Positions 38,281 to 51,300 of a DNA stretch of 64,000 nt are shown here, one piece after another. Source of the stretch: Manduca sexta (taxonomy: Eukaryota; Arthropoda; Insecta; Lepidoptera; Sphingidae); NCBI RefSeq assembly GCF_014839805.1, contig NC_051135.1:12837291-12901290 (forward strand). Direction: 5' to 3'. The position numbers and the translations under genes are program-made. Below the pieces are notes generated by a model that was not told the origin of the DNA, did not search any database, and worked only from the letters and a program-made list of their open reading frames with translations. How positions within the stretch are numbered: the stretch's first letter is position 1; each line of letters starts with the position of its first letter.

Positions 38281-39689
38281 TATAAACGTAAGGTATGAAA
38301 TTCGATTCCTACTTCGGGCTACTCAAAGAGTTTTGGATTGAGAAAAACACGAGTGGGTTGCTCGGTGTTAGAATTTATGCCAATTACTTGATGACGCCAT
38401 TTTACTTTGTCTTCCTGGTCTGATTCATGGCAAATTGATGTTCTCATCATCAGCACAGCACCTAGACTAATATAATTAATATTTTATTAGGTATATCTAG
38501 TTAGCAAAGTCCTTTATTCTATACATACTCACGTACTTAACTAAATAAAGGTTCAAGAGAATCAAACTACATTATCTATTGCGAATTGCATCGTCTGAAC
38601 AGTAAATCAAATCATCAACTATAATTATACTATCATTTCCAAATGATTGCACCAAATTACGGTTGCAATTAGATTTTATCCAATTAATGGGTCAATCGAC
38701 TCGCTCCTAATTAAAGATATCGTTCTAATGTTACTATTATAGGAATCAGTGGCGAAGTTTCGCTGCTATCACATCACGGTGATATGTGGATGCAATATTT
38801 GCGCCTCTGCCCCTTCGACGATAAAAGTAGCGTATTTTTTGCAGTCTTGGTAATGATATTCAGAAAAAGTGCAAAACAAATTACATATGTAAATTCCTAA
38901 ATTAAAATAAACATTGCAGCATTGATGAGTCTAACAATTATTTTTAAAAATCGTAAACCATAATATCTTCGCCACATTAATACTATTTCTAAAGCGCGAA
39001 TAATTAAGTGGATCTAACAAGTCTCAATGTATGGTTAAGATTTGAAAGTGTATTGTGTGGGATAAAGTAATGGATTATTGCGAGGTTATTGTGTTTTCTT
39101 ATTTCAATGCGGTACGACCTTCTAATGTCTTAAGAATTAAGAATTTCTAAAGATTAATTAATAACCACGGATCAACAATTTCAGTATTTCTGTTTGAAAG
39201 TTATATCTCGGATTTCGAATTATTTTTATATTCGTATTCAAGTTTTATATTGGAATATATAATTATAAAAAAAAATACGGTATTATATTTTAAAAAGCAC
39301 GTTTATTATTATTAGTATTCGGGTTCGGAATTTGTCACTTACATGTTCGTAATAAATCGCAATGGAGCGATGGTTCCAACCATACTAAAATCAGGTGTAC
39401 GGATTGCAGTATAATTCAGTGAACACAGTGAATGTTCAGAACGCCAAATCTAGTATGTAGTGCTTATTTATCGATGCATTGTAGTTTTTTGTGCCATATT
39501 TAATTACATCTATTTAGCGAGTTCGAATTTGACACAAAACTATTTACCACTGGATTTTGGACAATCATGCGCACCATAGATTCTATGTCACGATTAACAT
39601 GGCTAATACGATTACCAAGTATTTAAGATCTCATAACACAGTGGATGATAATTTCTCTTTGATTTTGGTCTCCTGGATGCGGGCACGGT

Positions 39690-39850
39690 TATATGACCTG
39701 ATGGTAAGTGGAGTGGCGTCCAGATAAATCAACTAACAAAATATGATTATCCCTCATCAGTCGAGACAATTATGCCGGCCTGTTTAAATCCGAAGTTGGT
39801 CACGAAACGCTACACACTTTCATGGTCTACTATAGCGGGTTTTCTTTTCG
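39690..39850 (+). repeat. Family A repeat, 3'-truncated
   Basis: It contains cctgatggtaagtggagtgg, gagacaattatgccggcctg and ctactatagcgggttt. The following open frame (to 40023) is unexplained but short. Confidence 0.6.
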
Positions 39851-41159
39851 AAAAGTTTCGTTCTGGGACAGATGATCACACAGAAGACTACTATCTCGAC
39901 TTCCCCATCGCGGCTATACCCACTAATAAGTATCTCGCCATATTACCACTATCTAGTCAGGGACAATTTATCTCCAGTCCCTCTAGTTTCGTGGAAAATT
40001 TTACTGTGTTCATTAAAAGTTGAGCAATTGCGGGCTGATTCAAACTCCGTCTAGTTGTGGATAAATTGTTATTTTGTTGCAGTCGTTACTATGTTTAGTT
40101 TACTAAACAACTACTACAAAATGAACGCCTAACTGTTGCATAAAATAGCAATGATTGGGAAAAGTGGACACAGACGATATCGCTTAGTAAGACCGAAGTC
40201 TCACTTTTAAAGCTACGTATTTTAAAATCATGCTAGCCTATTTTTAGTCCATTATTTTGTATCTCGTTTTCTATGGAGGGAAGTGGACAATTAATATTTC
40301 CAATTGTTCCCTATATTTTTATTTTATTAATTTCTTTGCGGGATAAACACAAATTTGTTTCTTCAGCCTCGCCGAGCTTCATCGCGCGGTGGCATCGGAG
40401 TTGTATCAAGTGGCTGACTGGATGGCCTCTAATAGCCTCTTTTGAATTTTAGAAAAAGCTAATGCAGCTTTCCTTGATGTTGACATGTGTGCTTACATTA
40501 ATGGCATTAATAATACTCTCTTACAACACCGAAACGAAGTAACGGTCTATTGTTGAATCTCAGTGTTTGAGAGTCCCGACTGCAAACCCTCAATTTATAA
40601 TCCCTATTTCTTACCTTAAAACCATTAGGCTGCCATAACTAAAGGATTGCTAATTGTCCTTATATGTTATATCGACAAAATTATAATAAACGATAGTCAT
40701 TGGAACGACAAATCATTTAATAATTCCTTTATTGTTTCGTGAGACACAATTCGCTCGTAAAATTATGAAGGTTACGATTAAAGGACTAGTTATACTGTCA
40801 GTCACACTGAGGCTGATATTTCGTGCTTACTTTTATACGAGAGACTATTTCGACTTTACACCCGTATAAGACTTCTATCAGCTTAGTTCTTCAGTGACAT
40901 TTCAATGCCACCAACCGATGAGACTGAGCGAGTCTGTTAGGTCGATTCGATTTCTAAAAGAAATTATAAAAATCATAAAGGAACTGAAATAATATCAATA
41001 ATTGAATATGGAAAATAACTATACAAATTTTACGCGTAATGTCTTTGAAGTTATAAAATTAACAAATCTCAGATTAAAAGTCTTACAAGAACCGTTAAAT
41101 TTTAAGGAATAAAATGCAGTATATTTAGTATTCATTAACATTATAATATGATGTAATTT

Positions 41160-41945
41160 TCGTTTTTGGATTTTACTCTGCCTCATGACCATGAGGACTG
41201 TAAATTCATTGAAACGTGGGGAGTAAAATAAAAACTAAAATCGTGAATAAATCATAAAACTAATTTAATCATAATTTTCTTTGTCTACGCAATTTTCCGT
41301 AACTTTATAAAACTACAACAATCCATAATGATTTCTTATGTTTACGCGAATGTAAGACATCGAAATAAAACTAATTTAGGATCGTTCGCATTTTTTTACT
41401 TATAACAATTTTCTCCTTTAATTATAATTGTATAATTTATTTATTTATTTATTTATTTAGGACAGCCAGTAGTTATTACAATGTTGCTTACACTAAATAA
41501 AAAAAAAACAATATTATAAAATATAAGTGTAACACCTTCTTAAGGCAGTCACAACATGCACTATTTGTGATAAAAAAAAAGATAATTTGCAAAACGATAC
41601 ACATACACTCTAATGGCAATTAAAACAAAAGACACATACAAGGACTACTAAGTATTTAAAGAGTTGAGATTCAAAACAAATGTATAAATTCTAAATTTAA
41701 AACTAAAAGTAAATATTTTCACAAACTTAACTTGGAATGAACGGTGTAAAAAAAAAAAAAAAAAGTATTGTAGTTAGATATAATAACTTTATAACTGACA
41801 TTTCGGACGACCAATATCTCGGTCACCTCCGCAGCCATGAAGGCTGCAAAGTCTTCGAAATTTCGAGAGAAAATTATAATATAAAAAACCGCGATGAAAT
41901 CCAAAAAAAGTTTTATTTCAATATAAAACAATTCAACAAACACAA
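41160..41945 (-). repeat. Family C fragments with low-complexity DNA
   Basis: A first fragment (41160-41400) has tacgcgaatgtaagacatcg in reverse. Then come a (TTTA)n run at 41436-41459 and AT-rich sequence, and a second reverse fragment (41795-41945) with gacgaccaatatctcggtca, atgaaggctgcaaagtcttc and a terminal part cgatgaaatccaaaaaaagt. A run of A lies at 41748-41764. Confidence 0.55.
41436..41459 (+). repeat. (TTTA)n microsatellite
   Basis: About six TTTA units, in an AT-rich intergenic stretch. Confidence 0.9.
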
Positions 41946-43006
41946 TCTGTCATTAATATTAGATACTTAGAAAAAGACTAGCCCAAAAACTTTCAAAACT
42001 CACTGTAATATAACAATAATAAGTCATTAACCCACGGCCATATTGGACTCAAAAAGAGCTTCACAATTTCATTCGACCAATATAACCAATTTGAACATTG
42101 AATATAAATATCAAACATAACGTAACCTGAGCCCCAGGTGTCCTCTCTAAGGGTCCGTATTCTAATATCTGGACCTTTATCGCACGTGAACACAGACCTT
42201 TGATTGTAACAAAACCTTTGATATTTCAGATTTCGATAATATCGTCCGAATTTAAGAAATTTCGTATGGGCTAGTCATGATTTTTTGTCGGTTATGTAAT
42301 TTAGTAGGTATATTTCATAGTAGCGACTTATAAAAATCGATTTTAATAATTGGTTGATATATTTTCTTATTCTACCTACCCATATCCTGTTGCAATTAGA
42401 GGTGATGTAACATACTTTGTCATGAATGATCCCATGAGCCTCCTCCGGGCAAACGGTCTTGAGCATTCTTTACATATATTTACGACTCATGAATTACGGG
42501 CGGAAATAATAAAGCGGAAATTTATTAAAAAATAAATTTTAGGTATTTTGGAAAATTCTCAACAAAAATATTCCTTATTAAATTGTCTTACATAGAGTGT
42601 TCATTGCAAAATAAAGTTATGTATACTTTACGGGAAGATGCATGAAATCAAAAATTTTAGTGGAATTTTCATTATATGGATTTCAAATAGATAGCTTCGA
42701 AAAAATACGGTTGGGTGAAGTTTTGCAGGGGGTAATTAATGCCTTCAGTCAATCATCTACCAGACATCTAGCCCCGCTATAGGATACCCGATTTGGGGAT
42801 GGACTCCAAGAACTCCTTCTATAGCCCAAATACACCACCACATGATTAAAGTGGTGATAATATTTATATACTAGCTTTTGCTCGTGGTTTTGACCGTGTG
42901 GTTTCACTATAATCGGTTCAGTGGTTTCATTATGAAAGCAATTTATTAGATTAGTACAGATTTTATACATTTCGAAATTCGATTAATTCATTTAGATTAA
43001 GATAAT

Positions 43007-43262
43007 GCCTGCCTCGGTGGCGTCGTTGTACTGCATGCGCGGTACGGCAGCGCTCTGGGGTCCTGGGTTCGAATCCCGGGTCGGGAAAAGTGATATTTGG
43101 GTTTTTCTGCTCAGTATCAGCCCGGCGTCTGAAATTTGTGCCCGATATGGCGATAGGCTCGCCCCCTATCACATCATGGGAAGGCAGAACACACTTGGCG
43201 AAAAGTGGGTGCCATGGTTGCACCTCTGCATACCCTTTTGGGGATAAAATGCGTGATGTTGT
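43007..43262 (+). mobile_element. SINE with tRNA-like head, family F, best copy
   Basis: The head gcctcggtggcgtcgttgta has a box B-like gggttcgaatcccgggtcgg. The body holds tcagcccggcgtctgaaatt, ccctatcacatcatgggaag and ttgcacctctgcataccctt, and it ends ttggggataaaatgcgtgat followed by a (TG)n run. Overlapping open frames on both strands here are by-products of the repeat. Confidence 0.75.
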
Positions 43263-43263
43263 A

Positions 43264-43288
43264 TGTGTGTGTGTGTGTGTGTGTGTGA
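43264..43288 (+). repeat. (TG)n microsatellite
   Basis: About twelve TG units directly after a SINE tail. Likely polymorphic. Confidence 0.95.
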
Positions 43289-45955
43289 TTAAGATAATAA
43301 TAATACCTTCACCAAGCGTAATGCTATTTATATCGATTCATGTTGCGCGTCATCTCCCAATGTTGAGCCTGCTACTGTGCAACATTGCCAAACATGTCGC
43401 CGTGCAACATCGCATGTTACGCCGCATTTGTTTGCTGAATTCGTGGGGCAAAAGAACTCCAAAATTGGTAATTCATTTAAGAATATTTTTTTCCATGAAC
43501 ACTCACAATTTCTTCAAATGAAATTAAACTCCAGGGGAAAATTTTGGAGGGGAAGAGAATGCTAGAACCTTATTTACCTTAAGTGTTAAATGATAAACAA
43601 ACATATTTTTTAACATCATTTCAGCTCAAACAAGTTGATTGAGGGATAGTCTTGGTGAGTATATGTAATAATCGAAGAACAGATAATAAAAACGACAAAT
43701 AGAAATTCCTAAATCATGTTTTAAAGATATTTACAGTAGCGGCCTTAGGAGCGGAGGGCAAACTGGCGGTGACTAAGGGTCCATATAGCCCAATTGCTGC
43801 CGGCTTTCCATTCGTAATTTATGTAAAATCTAATTATCATTAGAATGGTTTCTAGACGGAATTTATACATATTATTAGATTTAGAACCTATATGACGCGC
43901 CGGATTCTCTTTCCAAAAAAATCATCCTTCGCCACTGCGAACTGGACAACCCAGGGCCTCGTGCTTAGAGGAGGAGCTTTCTACGGCACCTAACTACGTA
44001 CCGATTTTTAAAGCACCTCCCGATTCAACAAACACATCTTAAGGATCTTACCTACATCAAATTATTGAAACCGAAGACCTTTTTTTTGCTCAGGCTAATG
44101 TTGCCACTAGTTATTTAATCCAGATTATTTGTACCAAATAGGTATCACACTCCTTCCAATAGACTGAGTACTAAGGACTCCTCTCTCAAAGTTCAAGTAT
44201 CCTCTGTCTAACCTATGGTAGTATAGTACATTGTAAGTTGTAACTAAAATATTCAATGTTGTAACTGGTAAGGACAACATACCCCGCAAGTAAGCAACAC
44301 CAGATGCGTTGTTAGGTAAATACAACTTTGAACCTAGTACTAACTGTACACAATGTTTACAATTTTGCTTGTTAGTTTTCTGTTTTTAACCCCCAACGTA
44401 AATGGAAGGGTGTTGTAAGTATTTTGTGTCTATTCGTAGCATTATAGATCTTAAATGAAGGAACTGCTCTTGATTGTTTTTTTATTTTCATGCTTATTTC
44501 GCCTTTATCATCATCAACAAGATACCCTATCCAGATTTCCAGAATGGTTGGAATCGTTCTGCATCCAGATATTTCCTGCGTTCTTTGTCCTTACTGTTTG
44601 TACATCTTATGCAATAAAGAAATTATTGTAATTTTGATTGTTTTACTTTTTACTCAACCTTGTAGAGAATTAGGATATCAAAAATGTTTAAGAATTTGTT
44701 TAGTGGGTTGGTAACAGAATGATTTAATTAAAATAATAATTTGTGTAATGTAAATAGTTGTAAAGAGTAGTAAAACCATCTGTCAGAATGCGTAAATAGG
44801 ACAAACACCATCGAAATAGAACACGCTCAGCATTCGCCAGGCTGGTAAGAGCTTCGCATTGTTCATTTTTGTTGTTGAAAGCGTTAGAGTTAGAAGAATT
44901 CTTTTCATGCAGTAAATATGATTTATCAAATAGTATTATGACAGCTCCAAGAATATTTTGTTACGTACTGAAATCGTCACAATATGTTCCTAACATAGTT
45001 TTTTTCTTTCGTTTTTTCTGTAGGTAAGTATAATGTAACAGTCGATAAAGACACTTGCCAAGTACAAACTAATAGTAACAACACACCCTTACTATTTGGG
45101 TGTATTCGTTACTCATAATTCATTCGCCAATATTCTAAATGAGGCATAAAAGGCATAAAATATCAGCCATGTATTATATACTGTCCCACTGCTGGGCATG
45201 GGTCTCATCTACTGCTGAGAAGCATAATGCCTTACGCCCGAAATTAATAACCAATCCTAATCCAATGTATGCCATCTAAGATTGATAATTCATTCGTTTT
45301 TATGGATATAGCATGCCAATAACCAATCCATAGATTGAGTAAGCTATCTCTAACAATAATCGATCTTTGAGAGGACGGATTACAGATCATAGATTACCCT
45401 CTGTTTGAAAATGACAGTTTACGCTTGCCAATACTCTATCTACCCGTTTTGACATTTGATTTGATTGTTGTAAACAATCGCATTTTCCAATCGGACCAAT
45501 TCCTCAGTTTACTCAATATGTTTTGAATATCGCTTACACTGATTTTAAGGGTAACAAAAAGGCAATGGAAATATCCATATTCTCTAGTGACAGTGACGAC
45601 AGTGATTTGGAGGGACTAGCGATACTGATAGCGAAACTGAAAGTCGCGCTTCATCACGGGTAATGAAAAGAGTTAACTACATGCAGACCCTGGATGAGTT
45701 TGATTTCACGTTTAGATTAGGCTTTCGAAATCTGCTTGCCAATCAGTGTTAGTTAAACTGATCTCGTATATTCGTGTTACTTCTATGTACAAGGTAAATA
45801 ATTTTTGACATTATTTACAAAAATACCGTACCTACCGAACTATTAGATAGGTACTAACAAGGGGCAATTGCATCGTTTTTTCAGGAACTATGGTGTTTCT
45901 CCATTCCATCAACTTTTGCTGAGGAATAGGAAATATTTATATAATCTTTTTCAGG

Positions 45956-46198
45956 ACATTTGGTACATGGAAACGTCGCTTCCCTGTGATTGCATTGACA
46001 TTGCGTTTATCTTTACCTAAAGTTCAAACAAAAATAATTGCAACTGCAGTTTTGCACAATATTTGTCGGAATCACAGGCTAGAGGAAATTCCAACCGAAG
46101 TGGAGTTATTAACTGCTGATATTATTAATTATGAGAACAATATAGAGAATCAAGATGTTAGAGAAATAACAGCATTAACAAATAACTTCTTTACTTAG
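45956..46198 (+). pseudogene. Harbinger transposase, C-terminal fragment
   Basis: The frame reads TFGTWKRRFPVIALTLRLSL, then VQTKIIATAVLHNICRNH, and ends DVREITALTNNFFT. The pattern F-G-x-W-K-R-R-F-P and A-T-A-V-L-H-N-I is the conserved end of the DDE domain of HARBI1-like transposases (family knowledge). A tttttcag acceptor-like site lies just before it (ends 45954), and a gtaaat donor-like site lies after SMYK at about 45792. The two frame blocks upstream are broken by a stop and a frame change, and the DDE core is absent, so it cannot be active. Confidence 0.82.
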
Positions 46199-46324
46199 TA
46201 AAATAAAATACCTTTACAATCACTGCTATTTATTTTATTGCTTATCTACATTTGTAATTCAAAATAATAATTACAAATTAACATAGTTTTATTAGTTGAA
46301 AGTTAAAACATAGAAACAGGCAAA

Positions 46325-46610
46325 ATTTCCATACATTATCTATACTATTATATAAAGCTGAAGAGTATGTTCGTTTGAACGCGCTGGTCTCAGGAACTTC
46401 CGGTTCGAATTGAAAAATTCTTGTAATGTTGGATAGCCCATTTATTGAGGATTGCTATTATATGTATATATAATAGCAATCCCACTATCATCACACTATG
46501 ACCAATGGGACCAAAAACGGCTAAAATTGATTAATTTTGAGAGCTTCCGTTGCGTGCGCTGCATAAACGGTTAAAGTTATGCAACAATTATGTATAACGG
46601 AATTGTAATT
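46325..46610 (+). repeat. Interspersed repeat nested in the Harbinger element
   Basis: The stretch tataaagctgaagagtatgt, gtttgaacgcgctggtctca, ggaacttccggttcgaattg is a widespread lepidopteran repeat as far as I can recall. Class uncertain (Helitron-like or a non-LTR tail). Confidence 0.45.
46449..46482. repeat. Perfect 14-bp hairpin inside the Harbinger element
   Basis: The arms ggattgctattata and its complement enclose a 6-base loop, tgtata. It lies within the nested repeat that begins near 46325. Confidence 0.7.
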
Positions 46611-48189
46611 TGTTCCATAACACTGGATAATGTGTACAGACTCCAATTATTATTATATGGCACCGAGTTCACTGCGTACTTCATACTAAAAACTAAATTC
46701 TTTAAAGATTTATTAATATATCATGAACAATGTTATTAAACTTCAGTGTCAAAATATGTTAGCAACCACATTACTCACGTTCCATTTTGAAACTAATTAA
46801 AAAGTTTGTATCTTAAATATGACATGTACTAATTATTAATTATTTCTTTTGAGGGCTAAAATACATAAAATATTTTTTATTACTCCAAGTCTTATTTTTC
46901 GCAATTAGGCAAATATTGAAACGAATAGTTTGTATGGAAAATATTTTTTAGAAAAAGTAATTACAAAAAGTATTTTTTTTACGAATGGAATATTCTGCAT
47001 AAAGTGGAATGGTCAGGAGGGAACGCATCTGGAAAGGATTGCCAGCGATCTATCGTTGAAGGCAAGCAAGTATAGGCGAGTTAAGATATTGGCATGCCGA
47101 TATGCGAGCAATCGAAAGATAGTCGGCAATCTAAGATAGGTTTCAGTCTTGGATAGTAGATACATTATTAATTTCGGGCATTAGTCCACCGCGCAGGCCT
47201 AGTGAGGATTGGTAGACTTTACATACCCGTAAAATTCCTATCGAGAACTTCTCAGGTATGCAGGTTTCCTCACCATGTTTCCTTTCACGAAAAAGTCAGA
47301 GATGAGTGCGTTTGGGGATTTGAACTTGCGGACATTTGTCTCGGCAGTCCGTTCCACACAAAACTGGGCTATCGTCGATGATTATGCAAGATAGATTTTA
47401 TTTTTACTTTGATATAATGCTTACAAGGAATACCATGTACTTCTTTAGGATTTTTCATTTGTATACGTATGTTTTCATTTGTATATTATATTTTAATTCG
47501 TATGCACTATTCAGTCCGTTAGACAACCATGTTTTATTAAATAATTATGCTGAAAGGGAAAATAATACACAAAGTTCATACATATTGTTTCTAACTGTTT
47601 ATTTCGTACATAACTTATTTCACAGTCATTACTACATACATTACTTGCTATATTGATGGTAAACTTATGTTATATTGTTCGGGAATGCATATCGATTAAA
47701 CATCAAGAAAACTATTTTAAAGATTATTCAAAGAAATCGTCAGATTACCGAATTAACTATACAATATGCAATATAAATTAACATGCCAGCCTTTCATAAT
47801 GAAACCTACATAACAATAACTACTAAATTCCGTAATTGACGAGATATTTATGTACCTACATAAAATATATTCGAAAATGTCTACTTAATTTTGCAGGTAA
47901 TATAACAATAGAGATGTTACAGTAAGGAAATAGGTTTGAAATGTGAAGTTTTTGATAGGAATGAAGGAAAAAATTCGATTTTGTAAATATAACGAAACAT
48001 TTTGATTGTGAATTAATCGAAAATTTGTCAATTATAAGTAAAACAACTCAAAAGCGTTTGAATTTAATGTCGAAAATTATTCAAAGTAACATCTCTAAAT
48101 TATACAGAAATTAGAAATAATACTGTACAATTTAATTCTATTACATATCAACTTCAGAAATTTGCTACATATGTATAAATAAAACGTGT

Positions 48190-48195
48190 TTTAAT
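48190..48195 (-). promoter_or_regulatory. Candidate CCHa2 poly(A) signal ATTAAA
   Basis: On the minus strand ATTAAA occurs about 65 nt after the CCHa2 stop codon. It is the commonest variant of AATAAA and sits at a plausible distance. The site is short and the surroundings are AT-rich, so this is a positional guess. Confidence 0.45.
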
Positions 48196-48260
48196 CTAGA
48201 CCGCCATGTTGGCTGTGATGCTTTCGTAGGTACTTCATAGAATGCGAATTATCTGTTATT

Positions 48261-48323
48261 TTACATCGTCTCAATGTAGTAGCCGTCGTCGCTGGCTTGC
48301 TGTGATCGCCTGTAGTTATCCAT
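48261..48323 (-). CDS. CCHa2: CCHa2 terminal exon
   Basis: The acceptor tttccacag precedes 20 codons, MDNYRRSQQASDDGYYIETM, and TAA (48263-48261). The Arg-Arg pair is the only dibasic site in the spacer, so a C-terminal SQQASDDGYYIETM fragment could in principle be released. The exon's own ATG is an internal codon, not the gene start. Confidence 0.92.
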   Translation of the reverse strand: MDNYRRSQQASDDGYYIETM

Positions 48324-51300
48324 CTGTGGAAATAATATAATTAAATTAGCCAAATAAAAAATTACAGAACACATTTCGCCTTTATCGTCTAAGAGTTGCA
48401 ATCAGGGCACAGTTTTCGCAAAGTTTTTTCCGCCCCATGATGTGATAGGAGGCGAACTTATCACCGTCTGAGACATAAACAAATTCCGGGCTGATAGTGG
48501 CTGATAGTGAGCGGAAAGGCAGTTTAACTACAGGATCATAGCCCGGAATCTCGAAATGTACCCAATAAGCTCATCGTCTATTATAATGAACCTAATATAT
48601 CTGATGAAAAGTGTATGCGATAACTTTGCCTACCCCTGAAAAGGATAAACGTGATGCTTTTTTGTTCTTTATATCTGCTTCAACGTTAAAACAATACCGC
48701 AGCCTGTCTGACACAATACTCGCTTGAAGCTATAATCTCGATATAAGTTGCAATTTAACTGTCAATTCGCTGTCAACCCGATATAAATGCTTACAGTGAA
48801 TTTCGGTATATATCACTAGAAATTTACGTACGTTAACATAATATATCGAAAGTAGCCAACTTCTATAAAGTTACACTGCCCATCCGCTCCTCCAAAATAT
48901 GTTCGCAAAATGAAGTGTTTGAAAAACGCGGTACATGGGATGGAAAAAATTAAACTGAATTAATTCTGAAAAGTTTTGCAGACAATTAAAAAAACGTATT
49001 TTTAATTTTTTAAATGAAAATGTAAAGATATTTTTGCAACTAAAGACAAGCAAATCGTTCAGTACTGGTTACGACGAACATAATTTTATATCTATATTTA
49101 ATACATATGTTGTAAATTCAATACATTGCTTTGCAGTGGCTAATCTCCCAACGAGTTTATAATTAATGATTATACAACAAGAGACAAGTAAATAATTCTC
49201 ACCCAATGTTTGAAGATGTTCCGAAGTTTGAACTTCATTACCTCCCGAGCGGCGGTGTCATCACGCTCAAAAGCGCCTGGCCAACAAAAAGTAGAATTGA
49301 AACAATTAACTCGGTTGTAGCTTTACCACACTTTAATCTTGATTTATAGACTAATCGTCTGTTTTGCTTCTTCAGAGTTGACAGATAGCGTCAAATTTAA
49401 TATTATAATAGCAAATATAAAAGTCACTCTTTCAGCTCATTTGCTATGCAAATAAATTAATGGTACTGAAATAGTTTCTGTCTTTACATTTAACCAATAT
49501 TTTAGTTGGCAAATAACTTCTACTTCAACATTACGATTCATACCTATAAAAAACTCTTTTGGCATTTTGACGTATAAATATATTGTGTCTCATTTAAATT
49601 GCAGTCAATCAAAATTGTATCAATATAAAAACTAAATAAATTATGAAAAAAATTTCATTTATCATTTTCGTCTTTATTTACGGATCTTTGTTGAATTTAA
49701 ACGCTAATGTCTCTCCATAGGTTTACATTGATCATGTACCCACTTATTTCCCTTCATACCCTTAAAATATTGTTACCAAAATTCTAGCTTCTGACGCAAA
49801 AGCCGATAAAACACAATTCAACTCTCCCTCAAACACAGCGCACGAGGTCCACTCTGCACACATTCCGACAAACTACGTTGTACGTCTTCTGGAAGCGTAT
49901 AGACTAAAGAAAACATTGACTACCCTCACCTCCGTCCCTGATGGGTATGATATCGTCTCCGGGCTGCAGCACGTTGTACCCTGGGTGCGAATATTCTGGG
50001 TGGGGCGGGGTCTCCTCCTGTCCCATCTGGTGCCGCGCCACCAACTCCTGGTTTGACAGCTGCATTGTGAAAATATTAATTCAAAGGTAACCTGCTTAAT
50101 ATTATTCCACGTGTTTATTCCGAAAGGTAGAAGTAAAACATTTATATATAAGTAGTTAACAGTTAACTATATCATAGTCATGTGAGAAATAGCTAAATTA
50201 AAAAAAAATACGTATCCCTGAATATTGGCTTTCCCGCCTTACGCCCACCACTACACCTCCTGTAAGCCAGGATCAGCAGCAGCATTTTATGACACCGAGC
50301 GGTGAAGCTCGGTGAGTCTCAGGGAACACTAATTTGTCCTGATTCCGCAATAGAAAGATAGGGAGTTGGAAATATTAAATGATAGATCTTAGCATAAGTT
50401 CTAAATATAAAATAAAACATTTAATCCAAAAATATTTTTTAAGATTGGGCTCCCAATATATGTTGACACGGCTCCCCGTCGTGTAAAATAAACTAAATTA
50501 TCCAAAACATGTTTGAATATTGACTTAAAGTCTATTTAACATTGTCTAAGTAAACGCTAAACATTTCATATATTATAGGACGACCAAATACAAACGTTAA
50601 ACTCCCAATAAATAACAAACAAAAGAGTATTATATGCATTAAATATCTTACATATTATTTATCAGAATCAAGCTCCCAAATCAATAGGAAACAATGATAC
50701 TTTATGCATTAATATCTTATATATTAACTGTTAGATAACATTGAATTATAATTTATATTTAATTTTTAATTTTATAAAATTTATTTTAATAAATTATATT
50801 TAATTTAAAGTCGAGGAACTACCGTAGATCTATAATAAATTTAATGATCGCACAATTTTTGGAACTGTTGATTTAAGTCGTTCTTTCACACCAAGCTGGA
50901 GTAGGTACAATTAAACATTCTCTGAGCTCATATCTTATATGGGCAAAGTAAAAATCCTTCGGGAACACCAAAACTTTCGAAACTCTCAGACAAAGTTACT
51001 TTTAATAACAACTTATGGAACGAGTTTGTGCAACGGTAAGCCGGGAGTAACTTCGAAGATGTGCATATAAATAGTAGACTAAGATACCTGTTACCAATAA
51101 GGCGCCGCGCAGATGTTATTTACTTGTTACATAAAGCACACGACGGCAAATGGGGACAAGCTATCAATATTTAATATAATAATAATATTAGCCAGGTATT
51201 ACATACTGTCCCATTGCTGGATACGGGCCTTTTTTACTAATGAGAAGATTTAGGCCTCAGTCTATCACGCTGGGCTAGTGCGGATTAGTAGCCTTCACAT

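Larger units (their letters stand above)
45235..47180 (+). mobile_element. PIF/Harbinger DNA transposon, internally deleted
   Basis: The ends are 15-bp inverted repeats, GCCCGAAATTAATAA (45236 on) and its complement (to 47179), flanked by duplicated TTA (45232-45234, 47181-47183), the 3-bp target duplication typical of PIF/Harbinger. Inside are transposase remnants: a start-like MEISIFSSDSDDSDLEG (from 45565), RVNYMQTLDEFDF (from about 45669) and a C-terminal piece (45956-46198). The catalytic centre is missing. A further repeat (46325 on) is nested inside. Confidence 0.88.
45160..47373 (-). mobile_element. tRNA-derived SINE, reverse, split by a Harbinger element
   Basis: The SINE tail and first body part (45160-45234, ctgtcccactgctgggcatg) and its remaining body and head (47181-47373, ttagtccaccgcgc ... 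gggctatcgtcg) are continuous once 45235-47180 is removed. The TTA at the break is doubled. This gives the order of events: SINE first, transposon second. Confidence 0.8.
24384..48260. other. Intergenic space between the 3' ends of CCHa1 and CCHa2
   Basis: About 23.9 kb. Apart from the listed repeats and the GC-rich tract at 29590-30130 I see AT-rich sequence without splice-linked open frames. No third gene is supported. Confidence 0.65.

Noticed and set aside
39772..40023. 83-residue plus-strand protein
   Set aside because: Its first third lies in a family A repeat. The remaining GTDDHTEDYYLDF part is unusual but has no start, splice or family support.
43020..43090. tRNA gene or small protein gene on either strand
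   Set aside because: The gggttcgaatcccgggtc motif is the head of a SINE found several times in the window. The overlapping open frames are repeat by-products.
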